Below are positions 1 through 9,653 of a stretch of 53,825 bases of DNA, piece after piece; positions within the stretch are counted from its first letter, which is position 1, and every line of letters starts with the position of its first letter. The translations under genes and the position numbers were made by a program. Source of the DNA: Bacteroidia bacterium (GTDB taxonomy: Bacteria; Bacteroidota; Bacteroidia; Cytophagales; Cyclobacteriaceae); assembly GCA_030425425.1 (NCBI GenBank), contig JAUIAO010000041.1, positions 1-53,825 of the forward strand, read 5' to 3'. The notes under the pieces were generated by a model. The model saw only the letters and a program-made list of their open reading frames with translations. It did not search any database and was not told where the DNA came from.

Positions 1-82
1 CATGCCAACAAAAGAGTGCTGAAAATCTCTTTACCTGCAAAAAGAAGACCTTGGATGGATGGAATTTTTTCTCAGATTTCAT
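1..82 (-). CDS. Possible 5' end of an unrecognised gene, cut by the window edge
   Basis: Reading the minus strand from an ATG at 82-80, 27 codons stay open to the window edge (protein begins MKSEKKFHPSKVFFLQ). An AGGAGG sequence lies 8 nt before the ATG, which is a textbook Shine-Dalgarno placement, although Bacteroidota rely little on such sites. The visible part is basic and has no recognisable domain. It could be chance, since 27 open codons are weak evidence. No function is proposed. Confidence 0.3.
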   Translation of the reverse strand, partial: MKSEKKFHPSKVFFLQVKRFSALFCWH

Positions 83-169
83 CCTTAAGCCCTCCTTTTG
101 ATTATTCTAATGCATAATCCGGGTTCATTGATTTTTATTTTGAATTCCGCAATTGTTGGTTGTCTCCAT

Positions 170-206
170 CCTTGAAAATTGGAAATCATATTTCCAATTT
201 TCAAGG
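170..206. repeat. Perfect 17-bp inverted repeat with 3-nt loop
   Basis: Positions 170-186 are the exact reverse complement of 190-206, with CAT as the loop. It lies about 50 nt beyond the stop codon of the minus-strand helicase gene, so it may end or protect that transcript. Neither side carries a clear T-run, so it is not a standard intrinsic terminator. It could also be an isolated dispersed palindromic repeat. Confidence 0.6.
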
Positions 207-257
207 TAAAAAAGTTCACAACCTGATGTTTGGCGATTAGCGGAAAGCGTATTGCGA

Positions 258-3200
258 TTATGAAAGTATATACATCAAATCCTCCTTCGTAATTTGCTTA
301 CTGATATTCTCGTCGGTGTGAATGATAGAGTCTGCCAGATTTTGTTTTTGCGACTTGAGCTGCATGATTTTCTCTTCCAACGTATCTACGCAGATCATTC
401 GGTAAGCAATCACGTGTTTGTCCTGACCAATTCTATAGCAGCGGTCTATCGCCTGATTTTCTACAGCCGGATTCCACCATGGATCTACGATATATACATA
501 ATCAGCTGCTGTCAGATTGAGACCTGTGCCACCAGCTTTCAGGCTAATGAGGAAGACACGCTTATCTGCTTCATTCTGGAAGCTATCCACAGCTTTTTGG
601 CGATCTTTTTGAGGTGTCTGCCCGTCCAGATAGCTGTAAGAGATATCAAGTTTGTCCAGTTCTTTTCTAATCAGTCCCAGCATACCCACAAACTGCGAGA
701 AAACGAGGATTTTATGATAGCCCGTTTTTTTCTCTATGTGCTGGAGCAGCTCTTTGATCTTCACGGAATCCGATCCGTAATTCTCATCATCACTCAGCAG
801 TGCAGGAGAGTTGCATATCTGACGTAGTTTGGTGAGTGCCTGAAGTACATGGAGAGAGGAGGATTCTATGTTGCCAGACTCTACCAGTCCCATGATTTCA
901 TTGCGATATTCATTTCTGTAAGCATCATATACCTTGCGCTGTGCCTTGTCCATCTCACAGTAGATCACATCTTCGGTTTTTTCTGGTAGCTCTTTGGCTA
1001 CATGCTCCTTGGTGCGTCTGAGTAAAAAGGGACTAATCATGTTGCTCAGCTCTTTAGCTACTTCACTATCTCCATGCCGGTCTATCGGTATGGCATATTG
1101 TTTTTTGAAATTCTCTGCATTGATGAATAGGCCAGGATTTACGAAAGACATTTGTGCGAACAGATCGAAAGTGTTGTTTTCAATCGGAGTGCCTGTCATC
1201 ACAATCCTATTTTTTGCTTGGAGTAACCTTGCCGCCTTGTATCTTTTCGAGCCAGGGTTTTTGATAGCTTGTGATTCGTCCAGCACCACATAATTGAATT
1301 CCATCTCGCTAAGCATTTTGGCATCAGATACCAACAATCCGTACGTAGTAATAACCAGATCATAATCACTCCAGTCAGGGTTTTCTTTCTCGCGATTCGT
1401 GCCATGATAGATGTGATATTTCAATGTTGGGCAAAATTTGTTGATTTCATTTTCCCAATTGAAAAGTAGGGTGGTAGGCACTATGACCAGATGATTGGAT
1501 AAACCCTGATCTACAAGTGATTTTAGGAATGTGATCATCTGCAGTGTCTTACCCAGTCCCATGTCATCTGCCAAAATACCTCCCCAGTTAAACTCATGAA
1601 GGAAGTGCATCCATTGATACCCGTCTATCTGATAAGGGCGAAGAGTTGCATCTACTGTCGGTAACTCCACCTGTTTGATCGCCTCATATTCTTTTAACTT
1701 CTTCTTTTTTTTGGCGATTTCTAAGACAATCTCTCTTTGGTCAATATCTTCAAAAAGCTCTTCCAGAACATTGAATCGTAGTTTGTCTACTTGTATGCTA
1801 TCTTTTTCGAAAGTGCCAATCCTGAAATACCGTTCCAGTCTTTTTATCCATTCTTCGGGTAGGATCGCTAGTTTTCCATTGCCTAGTTTGATGAACTTGT
1901 CCTTTGAGATGATTGCTTTTCGGACTTCCTTGAGCGGAATCTTCAAATCACCCACCGTCACTTCCACCTCCAGGTCAAACCAGTCCTGACTGCTGGAGCC
2001 TTTCACATTGAAAGACGGCATGAACGGAGAGTACTGGAAGTTTTTAAATTCATTGAATCCATAAACTTCAATCTTCAGCTCAGCGGCTTTGTCCATCAAC
2101 TTCAGAAACCAATAATCCTCAATGAATTCATCGAAATGCATGCTGTAAAACCCCTGAAAGGTAGGTTTGGATAACTTTTCGTGGAGTTCTTTGATCTCAT
2201 CCAGAAACTGCTGTTCTGAATCATGATCTCTTTCCAATACTTCCAGTTGATTATCGAAAAGGTTCATGGTACTGCCTGCGTCTAAAACATCTACTTCCAA
2301 ATCGCCATATGCTGCTTTGGGATAAAACAGAATAAATTTGTCGAGTTCTTTGAGGTAGATTTTCTTCTTCATGAATGTCAATTTGGATTCTTTTAGATTG
2401 ATTCTTCCTGGTAATTCCTTGATAGATATCGGATAAGATGTAGAAAGTGGTTTGATTATTTGCTCGAAAAATGGCTTGAATTGGGACTCATGTGTCATGA
2501 GTTGACTTTTCTCCCCAAAAGTGTTTTTGAGCAAAATAGCATCTGATGCATTCTTTAAAATATATACTTCTTCGTCACTAAGGAATGCAAGGGGGTGAAT
2601 AGTTTGGCTAACGGAAAGTGGAATATTTTTGGAGTTTTCGGATGAAATGATTTGTGGCGCAACCGTCACCAATCCGTCTTGACTGGATAATTCCATCATT
2701 ACCTCACAGTCCACTGAGATACTGCTAATTGGTCTAAAATTATCCGCTTCCAGCTTGTTGTAATATCCAGAATGGAGGTGGATAAAAAGCCGATTTTCAA
2801 AAATCTGTTTACTTTGAAATATAGATTGAAGCTGTTTGATATTTTCGTTGTATATGAAAAGTTCTTTGGTACCTCCATTCGTAATCTTTCTGATTCGTTG
2901 CCCATATTGTGCAGAGAACCTGCTGGGAATTGTGTTGATACAATCCTCAACTAATTTGGAATCCTCTGGAGCAATATCAATATTTTCAAAAGGTGATAAC
3001 TCATCGTAATATTTTATGCCAGTCTTATAAAATGATCCGTTCTTTTTGACTCTTGCTACAAACGGGGAAATAGAAAGAACCCCGAAATGATTGTCGCCTG
3101 GATGGTTTTCAAGGCAAAAGAAGAGCTTACGATCATCACTACTTTTGGAGTTTTCCAATGAAAGTAGAGATTCTTCAGGTAAGAGGGGTGTTATTGAGAG

Positions 3201-4046
3201 GTTTGAGCTCTTTTCTAGCATGGCCATTGGTAGCAATCCTTCATAATCCTCAGAAAGCTGGATCTGATTTTTAAGATTCCTTTCATCCACCCTAAATATT
3301 TTATTAGCGAGATTTTCGTCAGATATGCCATATTTTTTGGCCGTGTTTTTGACCATTTCTGCTCTGTACTCCGGTACCTGTAGCATCAGTCCATGCAGAT
3401 ATCCGCTATTAATAAAGAAAATAAGGGCTCGCATTTCTTCCAGTGACAAATGTTCACCATTAGGTTTGCTTGAGGAAGAAATATCCAGGGTCTGAAGGTT
3501 AGTGTTGATACTGAATTTTACAATTACTGGCCTGTTATGGGCACCTGACCCCACTGAGCTTATCTGGATATCATCTTTCCAATCGTAAAAATGACAATAC
3601 CAACTCCAACTTTGGATAGCAAGCTGGAATGACGGATGGTCCTGAAACTGCGCTACCGTAATCCCACCGCTCAAGGGTATCTGAAAAGGGCCTTTTCTTT
3701 TATCAAGTTTCTGTTTTTTAGTTTTTGTCTTTTGAGATTTTGCTTTCGAATGTATATGGTCAGCCACTTCCAATAAAGCCGCAACAATATGCTTGCAAGG
3801 GTCACCCCAGTCATAAGGGCAGCTACAATCATAATCCATATGTGATCTGTACACCCAATCCACATAGCATTCATATATCCCTCCTTCACCCAATACGGTA
3901 GCATCAAATTGGACATTGTCTTCCGGCAGTTCATCATCAATTCCAAAATCAAGCTTCAACACCCTGCCTTGAGCCTTGATTGATCTGGCTTTTTTGATGA
4001 CTGCTGGTTCTGCAAATTCTTCGATGAGTTTAAGGAAGTCAACCAT
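258..4046 (-). CDS. SWIM zinc-finger SNF2/SWI2-family helicase
   Basis: Large (1262 aa) ATP-driven DNA translocase of the SNF2 family. An N-terminal SWIM zinc finger is visible as C74-x-C76-x7-C84-x-H86. A long poorly conserved middle follows. The C-terminal third is the helicase core: Walker A in GGILADDMGLGKT near residue 820, a DESQ box (the family's DEAH position) near 920, and motif VI QAIDRCYRIGQ near 1205. The order SWIM, middle region, SNF2_N, Helicase_C is the usual one for bacterial members about 1000-1300 aa long. Such proteins are thought to remodel protein-DNA or transcription complexes, but the substrate of this subgroup is not established. The gene stands alone: the nearest gene upstream is on the other strand. 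Confidence 0.93.
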   Translation of the reverse strand: MVDFLKLIEEFAEPAVIKKARSIKAQGRVLKLDFGIDDELPEDNVQFDATVLGEGGIYECYVDWVYRSHMDYDCSCPYDWGDPCKHIVAALLEVADHIHSKAKSQKTKTKKQKLDKRKGPFQIPLSGGITVAQFQDHPSFQLAIQSWSWYCHFYDWKDDIQISSVGSGAHNRPVIVKFSINTNLQTLDISSSSKPNGEHLSLEEMRALIFFINSGYLHGLMLQVPEYRAEMVKNTAKKYGISDENLANKIFRVDERNLKNQIQLSEDYEGLLPMAMLEKSSNLSITPLLPEESLLSLENSKSSDDRKLFFCLENHPGDNHFGVLSISPFVARVKKNGSFYKTGIKYYDELSPFENIDIAPEDSKLVEDCINTIPSRFSAQYGQRIRKITNGGTKELFIYNENIKQLQSIFQSKQIFENRLFIHLHSGYYNKLEADNFRPISSISVDCEVMMELSSQDGLVTVAPQIISSENSKNIPLSVSQTIHPLAFLSDEEVYILKNASDAILLKNTFGEKSQLMTHESQFKPFFEQIIKPLSTSYPISIKELPGRINLKESKLTFMKKKIYLKELDKFILFYPKAAYGDLEVDVLDAGSTMNLFDNQLEVLERDHDSEQQFLDEIKELHEKLSKPTFQGFYSMHFDEFIEDYWFLKLMDKAAELKIEVYGFNEFKNFQYSPFMPSFNVKGSSSQDWFDLEVEVTVGDLKIPLKEVRKAIISKDKFIKLGNGKLAILPEEWIKRLERYFRIGTFEKDSIQVDKLRFNVLEELFEDIDQREIVLEIAKKKKKLKEYEAIKQVELPTVDATLRPYQIDGYQWMHFLHEFNWGGILADDMGLGKTLQMITFLKSLVDQGLSNHLVIVPTTLLFNWENEINKFCPTLKYHIYHGTNREKENPDWSDYDLVITTYGLLVSDAKMLSEMEFNYVVLDESQAIKNPGSKRYKAARLLQAKNRIVMTGTPIENNTFDLFAQMSFVNPGLFINAENFKKQYAIPIDRHGDSEVAKELSNMISPFLLRRTKEHVAKELPEKTEDVIYCEMDKAQRKVYDAYRNEYRNEIMGLVESGNIESSSLHVLQALTKLRQICNSPALLSDDENYGSDSVKIKELLQHIEKKTGYHKILVFSQFVGMLGLIRKELDKLDISYSYLDGQTPQKDRQKAVDSFQNEADKRVFLISLKAGGTGLNLTAADYVYIVDPWWNPAVENQAIDRCYRIGQDKHVIAYRMICVDTLEEKIMQLKSQKQNLADSIIHTDENISKQITKEDLMYILS

Positions 4047-4243
4047 TATGGTACCATCGGGTGGTTTGAGAGAGAAAAATACTTTGCAATATTATAAAGA
4101 GCCTGTGTCCTAGGCATAAGACGAACTTTGGTTTTTTAAATTAAAAATTTTCCTCTTCAGGAGTGCAATGCTTCCTTTCAAATCTATCCGCTGCTTGCTG
4201 TGATCGGCTGGGTTTTGGCAAGATAATTGTCTACAGATGTGTT

Positions 4244-4969
4244 ATGAAAAACACTTTTTTACTAATAGCTTTTATAGTTCTTACAAGCTGCTCTTCTTTC
4301 CAATATTATCAATTCAAAAGTACGATTTCAGATTCCACACCAAATTCATTTAGATATGCAGATGATACCGTTTCAGTTTTATATGAAATATTTGGGAGAG
4401 ATGGTAGTTGCAAGATATCTATTCGGAATAAGTTGAACTCCCTGGTGATTGTGCATTGGGATGAATCAGCTTTGATATTCGATGGACGTCCATTTCCTCT
4501 TTGGGAGTCGACAAGCTCAGTTCAGCTAGAAGGGGACTATTATATTTCAGGTCAGATCCGAGAGTCACGACCTACGAGCTTTCTTCCACCAAATACAGAG
4601 ACTCATCTCACTTTTAGTCCACGGCTGTCGGCTCGTTTAAGAGACACGGTAGAGCACGACTCTGTCATCGTAGATAAGTTCAATTCCTCAAAAATATATT
4701 TTTACAACCCTGATTACAGTCCCTTAAGTTTCAACTCCTATATCACCCTATCAATAGATAAAGAGTCGTTTAAAAAAATAATTGAAGATCGATTCTGGAT
4801 TTACAGTAAGAGTGTAACGCTCAATTATCCAGAAGGCTATAAGGTTAATTCATCATTGGAACCTTTTTACACTAAGTCCATAACAGAATTTGGAGGTTTT
4901 GTAGGAGTAGTGGTTGGAGCTGGAGCGGTTTGGTTATTAGTAAAAGCAGCTACTAGTATTGAACAATAA
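4244..4969 (+). CDS. Hypothetical lipoprotein
   Basis: The ATG at 4244 gives a typical lipoprotein signal, MKNTFLLIAFIVLTSC, with the lipid-attachment cysteine at residue 16. A longer open frame upstream (from 4163) would bury that signal, so the later start is preferred. The mature part is about 225 aa and predicted largely beta, with no domain I recognise. The C-terminus is a glycine/valine-rich hydrophobic stretch (GGFVGVVVGAGAVWLLV) that could be a membrane anchor, which is unusual for a lipoprotein. It is a single gene ending at a strong shared terminator with the convergent sod gene. Cell-envelope location is inferred from the signal; function is unknown. Confidence 0.75.
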   Translation: MKNTFLLIAFIVLTSCSSFQYYQFKSTISDSTPNSFRYADDTVSVLYEIFGRDGSCKISIRNKLNSLVIVHWDESALIFDGRPFPLWESTSSVQLEGDYYISGQIRESRPTSFLPPNTETHLTFSPRLSARLRDTVEHDSVIVDKFNSSKIYFYNPDYSPLSFNSYITLSIDKESFKKIIEDRFWIYSKSVTLNYPEGYKVNSSLEPFYTKSITEFGGFVGVVVGAGAVWLLVKAATSIEQ

Positions 4970-4970
4970 A

Positions 4971-4993
4971 AAAACCGGCACAGAGCCGGTTTT
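4971..4993. terminator. Bidirectional intrinsic terminator
   Basis: A 9-bp perfect stem (4971-4979 with 4985-4993) around a 5-nt loop ACAGA has an A-run on the left and T-run on the right. It therefore works as a GC-centred hairpin plus U-tract on both strands. It sits between the convergent lipoprotein gene (+) and superoxide dismutase gene (-). Confidence 0.88.
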
Positions 4994-5016
4994 GCAAGAA
5001 TAAGATTTAACACTAA

Positions 5017-5619
5017 TTACTTAGCTGCTAAAAACTTTTTATTTACTTCTTCCCAGTTGATTACACTGAAAAAAGCATCAATGTAGTCTGGTCTTTTGTT
5101 CTGATATTTCAAATAATATGCATGCTCCCATACATCCAGACCAAGTATAGGTGTACCGCCACATCCTACACCAGGCATCAAAGGATTATCCTGATTAGCT
5201 GAAGAACAAATTTCTAATTTGCCATCTTTCACACAAACCCAAGCCCATCCAGAACCGAATCTTGTAGCAGCGGCGTTGCTAAATTCAGTTTTGAATTTTT
5301 CGAAATCACCGAATGCTTCATGAATTGCGTCCATGATGTCTCCGGTAGGGTTTCCACCACCATCAGGACCCATGATTGTCCAGAAAAGAGAGTGATTCCA
5401 GTGACCACCACCATTGTTTCTTACAGCAGGTACATCACTATGATCTTTCAAAAGCTCTTCCAGCGATTTTCCAGTCATGTCAGTACCTTCTACTGCAGCG
5501 TTTAGTTTCGTTACATATCCGCCATGGTGTTTGCCATGGTGAATTTCCATGGTTTGTTTATCTATGTACGGCTCTAGTGCCTCATGTGCGTAAGGTAATT
5601 CCGGTAATTCGAATGCCAT
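5017..5619 (-). CDS. sodA: Superoxide dismutase, Fe/Mn family, Mn-like signature
   Basis: Converts superoxide to oxygen and hydrogen peroxide in the cytoplasm; no signal peptide is visible. At 200 aa it has the normal family length. Metal ligands are H27, H76, D162 and H166, the last two in the DVWEHAYY signature. The second-sphere glutamine is Q143 (in ANQD), while the GGGHWNH stretch has glycine where iron enzymes carry their glutamine. That pattern is the Mn type, though many Bacteroidota enzymes accept either metal, so metal use is an inference. It probably has its own promoter in the gap after tadA and ends at the shared terminator at 4971-4993. Confidence 0.96.
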   Translation of the reverse strand: MAFELPELPYAHEALEPYIDKQTMEIHHGKHHGGYVTKLNAAVEGTDMTGKSLEELLKDHSDVPAVRNNGGGHWNHSLFWTIMGPDGGGNPTGDIMDAIHEAFGDFEKFKTEFSNAAATRFGSGWAWVCVKDGKLEICSSANQDNPLMPGVGCGGTPILGLDVWEHAYYLKYQNKRPDYIDAFFSVINWEEVNKKFLAAK

Positions 5620-5652
5620 GTTAGTTTATTTTAAGTTGTTGAAAATGTTTTT

Positions 5653-5660
5653 CAAATATA
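5653..5660 (-). promoter_or_regulatory. -7 promoter element TATATTTG upstream of sod
   Basis: On the minus strand TATATTTG matches the Bacteroidota consensus TAnnTTTG, 33 nt before the sod start codon. I find no good TTG at the -33 position, so only half of the promoter is supported. It suggests sod is transcribed separately from tadA. Confidence 0.5.
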
Positions 5661-5672
5661 AAACATCAGAGG

Positions 5673-6134
5673 TTAGGAATTGTTCCCTCTCATTTGGTGA
5701 AAAAATGATTTTACTAATTCACCGCACTCCTTTGCCAATAAACCACTCTTAATCTCAGTTTTAGGATGGATGATTTCGGGGTTCATTAGTCGATATCCTC
5801 TTTTTTCGTCATTTGCTCCATAGACAATCTTGGAGATCTGACTCCAATAGAGTGCGCCCCCACACATTGTACATGGCTCTAGTGTTACATATAGCGTGCA
5901 GTTATCCAGATATTTGGAGCCGAGAAAATTTTGGGCAGCTGTGATGGCTAGCATTTCGGCATGGGCTGTGACATCATTTAGTCGCTGTACCTGATTATGT
6001 GCTCGGGCGATAATTTTGTTATTCGCCACTACAACTGCACCCACAGGAATTTCTCCTTCTTCAAACGCCACTTTGGCCTCTTCCAATGCCTGCTTCATAA
6101 AGTGCTCGTCACTGTGTATGCTCAAAATACTCAT
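5673..6134 (-). CDS. tadA: tRNA-specific adenosine deaminase (A34 to inosine)
   Basis: Deaminates adenosine at the wobble position of tRNA-Arg(ACG) to inosine, an essential decoding modification. The zinc-dependent cytidine-deaminase fold is shown by H58-A-E60 (catalytic glutamate) and P87-C88-x2-C91 (zinc cysteines). At 153 aa it has the usual length. Its start overlaps the stop of the upstream secreted-protein gene by 4 nt, implying co-transcription and coupled translation. A guanine deaminase-type nucleobase enzyme of the same fold is a less likely alternative. Confidence 0.93.
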   Translation of the reverse strand: MSILSIHSDEHFMKQALEEAKVAFEEGEIPVGAVVVANNKIIARAHNQVQRLNDVTAHAEMLAITAAQNFLGSKYLDNCTLYVTLEPCTMCGGALYWSQISKIVYGANDEKRGYRLMNPEIIHPKTEIKSGLLAKECGELVKSFFHQMRGNNS

Positions 6135-6694
6135 GATTTAATTCTTACACTTTGCATGATTTCTTTGGCAGTGCTTTCCCACTTTTTCTTTTGTAATGCC
6201 GGGCAGGTGAAGTTGAATAAAAGCACTTTTCCATTACGGATGGTATATTGTATATAAGTGTATTTAGAGACGGTATTCACTGTGCCGATACTGTTTTCGT
6301 CTACTAAAACTGAGACAAACTCCAACACTGCAAACTGTCTATTTCCGATTGTTTGAACTTCATCTGTCAGAAATTCTACCTCAGTGAATAGATTCCCCAT
6401 GTTGGCTTTATAAAAGGATTTCAAAATTTCCAGATCGTTTCCTGCCCATGGACTGCTATTGACATTGATGCCAAAATCTGCACGCTTGTCCCGGCTGGTA
6501 TACATGGCAATTGGTTTTCGGTCAGAAATGTATTTGTTATACAGTTCCGCATCTGTCATTTGCGTAAAACTTTCAGGAATGGCTACAGAGATCTCTTTGG
6601 TCACCTTGAGGCGTGTCAAAGTCTCTTGAGCGTCTATATTGTAGCTAAAAATGATGATTAAAGTATAAAGGATTGCTGATTTCAAAATTTGCAT
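6131..6694 (-). CDS. Secreted hypothetical protein
   Basis: 187 aa with an N-terminal signal peptide (hydrophobic stretch LYTLIIIFSYNIDAQ, probable cleavage after AQ). The mature part alternates short beta strands and helices and carries phrases such as SFTQMTDAEL and RQFAVLEFVS. These recall the small PsbP/DcrB-like periplasmic fold, but this is only a resemblance. It is first in a two-gene unit with tadA, with a 4-nt overlap, and has a well-formed Bacteroidota promoter just upstream. Function is unknown. Confidence 0.75.
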   Translation of the reverse strand: MQILKSAILYTLIIIFSYNIDAQETLTRLKVTKEISVAIPESFTQMTDAELYNKYISDRKPIAMYTSRDKRADFGINVNSSPWAGNDLEILKSFYKANMGNLFTEVEFLTDEVQTIGNRQFAVLEFVSVLVDENSIGTVNTVSKYTYIQYTIRNGKVLLFNFTCPALQKKKWESTAKEIMQSVRIKS

Positions 6695-6713
6695 ATGTGA
6701 ATCGTTAAAGGCT

Positions 6714-6742
6714 CAAAGCTAAGACTATTGTCTTTTCTCCAA
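6714..6742 (-). promoter_or_regulatory. Bacteroidota-type promoter for the secreted protein-tadA unit
   Basis: On the minus strand, TTG (6742-6740) is followed after 18 nt by TAGCTTTG (6721-6714). This fits the Bacteroidota TTG / TAnnTTTG pattern with normal spacing. The start codon at 6694 lies 19 nt beyond the -7 element. Confidence 0.6.
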
Positions 6743-6881
6743 TAAAACTGTGCCAACAAAGATTCATCAAAAAGGCGATCTGGGAATTCGAAAGCAGGGA
6801 CATGAAAATTATTGAGTAAGATATTGAATGCAAATCTCAAAAATCAATTCCACAGAAGGTCAGTCATTAGTGAATCGGGAT

Positions 6882-6889
6882 TAAATTTG
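6882..6889 (+). promoter_or_regulatory. -7 element TAAATTTG upstream of aspS
   Basis: TAAATTTG matches TAnnTTTG and lies 34 nt before the chosen aspS start. No TTG is found at the expected -33 distance, so the call rests on the -7 element and position alone. Confidence 0.4.
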
Positions 6890-6923
6890 CCGCTGTTTAT
6901 CAGAATTGCGAAAAAAGAATAAA

Positions 6924-8687
6924 ATGCTAAGAACACATACTTGCGGGGAATTAAGAATAGATCATGTAGGACAGCAGGCGACCATTTCGGGATGGGTGCA
7001 GAAAGTCCGTGACAAAGGAGGAATGATCTGGGTGGATGTAAGAGACCGATATGGGATCACTCAGCTGATTTTTGAAGAAGGCCAGACAGATCAGAGTGTG
7101 CTAGATGTGGCAAGAGAAGTGGGTCGTGAGTTTGTGATTTCTGCTACGGGTGAAGTAGTGGAGCGAGTGGCGAAAAATGATAAAATACTTACCGGAGATG
7201 TGGAAGTAAAAGTTTCAGATCTCAAAATATTGAATAAATCTAAAACACCTCCGTTCATAATCGACAATGATACTGATGGTGGAGAAGATCTAAGGGCGAA
7301 ATATAGATACCTCGATCTTAGAAGAAATAGCGTTCGTAGCAATCTGGAAATGAGACATAATCTACTCCAGCAAACCAGAGCGTACCTATCAAAAAACAGC
7401 TTTATGGAGGTGGAGACTCCATATTTGATCAAAAGCACGCCGGAGGGTGCGCGTGACTTTGTGGTGCCATCCAGGATGAATCCTAACCAATTTTATGCAC
7501 TTCCACAGTCTCCTCAGACTTTCAAGCAGTTGTTGATGGTTTCCGGGTTTGATCGGTATTTTCAGATTGTGAAATGTTTCCGTGACGAAGATTTGCGAGC
7601 AGATCGTCAGCCGGAGTTTACTCAGATAGACTGTGAAATGTCATTTGTGACTCGTGAGGATATTTTGGAAACTTTCGAAGGGTTGATCAGATACCTGTTC
7701 AAGGAAGTAAAAGGAGTTGAATTGGGTGAATTGCCACATATTCCATATTCTGAAGCGATGAGCAAATACGGTTCTGATAAGCCAGATTTACGATTTGGTA
7801 TGCAATTTCATGAATTGAATGACTTGGCTCAGGGTAAAGGTTTTGTGGTGTTTGATAGTGCAGAGTTGGTAGTTGGAGTCAATGCTGAAGGATGTGCAGA
7901 TTATACACGCAAGCAGCTGGATGAATTGACCGATTTTGTAAAAAAACCACAGATAGGTGCGAAAGGTCTGGTTTATGTAAAATGTAATGAGGACGGTACT
8001 TTCAAGAGCTCAGTTGATAAATTCTTCGATCAGGATGCATTGAAAGCCTGGGCGGATAAGTTCGATGCTAAACCTGGAGACTTAATACTGATTTTGGCTG
8101 GAGATGCTAATAAGACTCGTAAGGCACTAAATGAATTGAGATTGGAAATGGGAACCAGACTAGGCCTCAGAGATAAGAATAAATACGCTGCAGCTTGGGT
8201 TGTAGACTTCCCGCTGTTGGAGTGGGATGAGGAAACCGAACGCTTCCATGCAATGCACCATCCATTTACCTCACCAAATCCTGAAGATTTGGATAAACTA
8301 GGCTCAGATCCGGGAAGTGTACGAGCCAATGCCTATGATATGGTGGTAAATGGTGTAGAACTCGGTGGTGGATCTATTAGAATTCACGATCGAGAGATTC
8401 AGTCACAGATGTTTGATGCACTTGGGTTTACCAAAGAAGAAGCACAAAATCAGTTTGGCTTCCTGATGAGTGCTTTCGAATACGGAGCACCTCCGCACGG
8501 TGGAATTGCTTTCGGTTTCGATAGGCTATGTGCTTTGTTTGGTGGACAAGATAGTATTAGGGATTTCATCGCTTTCCCAAAAAATACTTCTGGACGTGAT
8601 GTGATGATTGATTCTCCGTCTTTGATTGATGCTGATCAACTAAAAGAATTGCACCTGGGACTGGTTAAACCTGCAAAAAACAGTTAG
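6924..8687 (+). CDS. aspS: Aspartyl-tRNA synthetase
   Basis: Charges tRNA-Asp (possibly also tRNA-Asn if the organism uses the amidotransferase route). The 587-aa bacterial-type class II enzyme begins with an OB-fold anticodon-binding domain ([20 protein letters not shown], residues about 8-110). The catalytic core has motif 2 in [16 protein letters not shown] and motif 3 in [10 protein letters not shown] near the end, with a bacterial GAD insertion between. The start [10 protein letters not shown] at 6924 is preferred over an upstream TTG at 6906 because aspS proteins normally begin with this sequence. Monocistronic by layout. Confidence 0.97.
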   Translation: MLRTHTCGELRIDHVGQQATISGWVQKVRDKGGMIWVDVRDRYGITQLIFEEGQTDQSVLDVAREVGREFVISATGEVVERVAKNDKILTGDVEVKVSDLKILNKSKTPPFIIDNDTDGGEDLRAKYRYLDLRRNSVRSNLEMRHNLLQQTRAYLSKNSFMEVETPYLIKSTPEGARDFVVPSRMNPNQFYALPQSPQTFKQLLMVSGFDRYFQIVKCFRDEDLRADRQPEFTQIDCEMSFVTREDILETFEGLIRYLFKEVKGVELGELPHIPYSEAMSKYGSDKPDLRFGMQFHELNDLAQGKGFVVFDSAELVVGVNAEGCADYTRKQLDELTDFVKKPQIGAKGLVYVKCNEDGTFKSSVDKFFDQDALKAWADKFDAKPGDLILILAGDANKTRKALNELRLEMGTRLGLRDKNKYAAAWVVDFPLLEWDEETERFHAMHHPFTSPNPEDLDKLGSDPGSVRANAYDMVVNGVELGGGSIRIHDREIQSQMFDALGFTKEEAQNQFGFLMSAFEYGAPPHGGIAFGFDRLCALFGGQDSIRDFIAFPKNTSGRDVMIDSPSLIDADQLKELHLGLVKPAKNS

Positions 8688-8747
8688 GACTATTTGCATT
8701 AGGTACGATTTGCTTAACTTCATGTCATCATATAGACGCCTATTGTC

Positions 8748-9653
8748 ATGACAAAAAACTTTCTTTTGTATTCATCACCAATTATGTTGCTCTTTTTGGT
8801 GATATCGTTGTTCGAGCCGTGGCTTTATTTGAATGTCATTGTGAGTGGAAAGGTTGATAAATCTCTCCAGCAAGAGACATTTGACATCATCGCTCATAAA
8901 GGAGCTGCTGGATCAGCACCTGAAAATACTCTGTCGGCTATTGGGTTGGCATTGGATATTGGAGTAGATATGATAGAGATCGATGTGAGGAATACTTTGG
9001 ATGAGCAGATTGTAGTTATACATGATTCCACGGTAGATCGTACCACTGATGGTACAGGATTGGTACATGATTATACACTGGAAGAACTCCAAAAACTCGA
9101 CGCAGGTTCATGGTTTGGTGATGCAAAATATGCGGGTGAAAAAATCCCTACTCTAAAGGAAGTTCTGGATTTTGTGGATGGCAGATGTAAGGTTTTGATA
9201 GAGATCAAGCACATGGATCATCCACATTATCATGATTTTGCGGAGAAGTTGATTGATGTCATTCGTGAGGAGGAAAATGGATATGATTGGATTATTCTTC
9301 AGTCGGAGGAATTTGAGTATTTAGAAGCAGCGCATGAGTATGACAATCATGTACAGACTAAAAAGCTGATGATAAGTGAAGATTCTGCACCCTTGATTGC
9401 TTTTTATATAGAAACAAAAATGCATCTAGGTCGGGCCAAAGAAGATGATAGAATGAAAGCTTTGAATCCAGAGTTTCATACACTTTCTACACGTCGGATT
9501 TTCAGAATGCACGCCAGAGGATTTGAAGTTTATACTTATGCACCAAATACTCGGGAAGAAATGGTGAAATTACTCCATATGGGAGTAGATGGAATTATCA
9601 CCGATTATCCAGAAATACTGGTCCAGATCAGAAAAGATATTCAGGCACTTTAG
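8748..9653 (+). CDS. Membrane-anchored glycerophosphodiester phosphodiesterase
   Basis: Hydrolyses glycerophosphodiesters from phospholipid turnover to glycerol-3-phosphate and an alcohol. An N-terminal hydrophobic segment (residues about 5-33) acts as a signal anchor, so the enzyme probably works outside the cytoplasmic membrane. The GDPD domain starts at about residue 47 with AHKGAAGSAPENT, where the family's HRG is HKG. It continues with the metal-binding EIDV and the catalytic histidine in VVIHDSTVDRTTDGTG, and ends with the GVDGIITDYPE signature. Length (301 aa) is normal. Its 3' end overlaps the convergent TPR gene by 4 nt. Confidence 0.92.
   Translation: MTKNFLLYSSPIMLLFLVISLFEPWLYLNVIVSGKVDKSLQQETFDIIAHKGAAGSAPENTLSAIGLALDIGVDMIEIDVRNTLDEQIVVIHDSTVDRTTDGTGLVHDYTLEELQKLDAGSWFGDAKYAGEKIPTLKEVLDFVDGRCKVLIEIKHMDHPHYHDFAEKLIDVIREEENGYDWIILQSEEFEYLEAAHEYDNHVQTKKLMISEDSAPLIAFYIETKMHLGRAKEDDRMKALNPEFHTLSTRRIFRMHARGFEVYTYAPNTREEMVKLLHMGVDGIITDYPEILVQIRKDIQAL

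Noticed and set aside
294-1405. Several plus- and minus-strand frames of 68-177 codons inside the helicase gene
   Set aside because: They lie wholly within a large gene with clear SNF2 motifs, have odd cysteine- and serine-rich composition and no supporting context.
5376-5624. Plus-strand frames opposite superoxide dismutase
   Set aside because: Antisense to a clearly conserved enzyme; composition is that of a shadow frame.
8690-8747. A promoter for the glycerophosphodiesterase gene from the ATTTG-containing sequences in the gap
   Set aside because: The candidates have three rather than two bases between TA and TTTG, and no -33 TTG.
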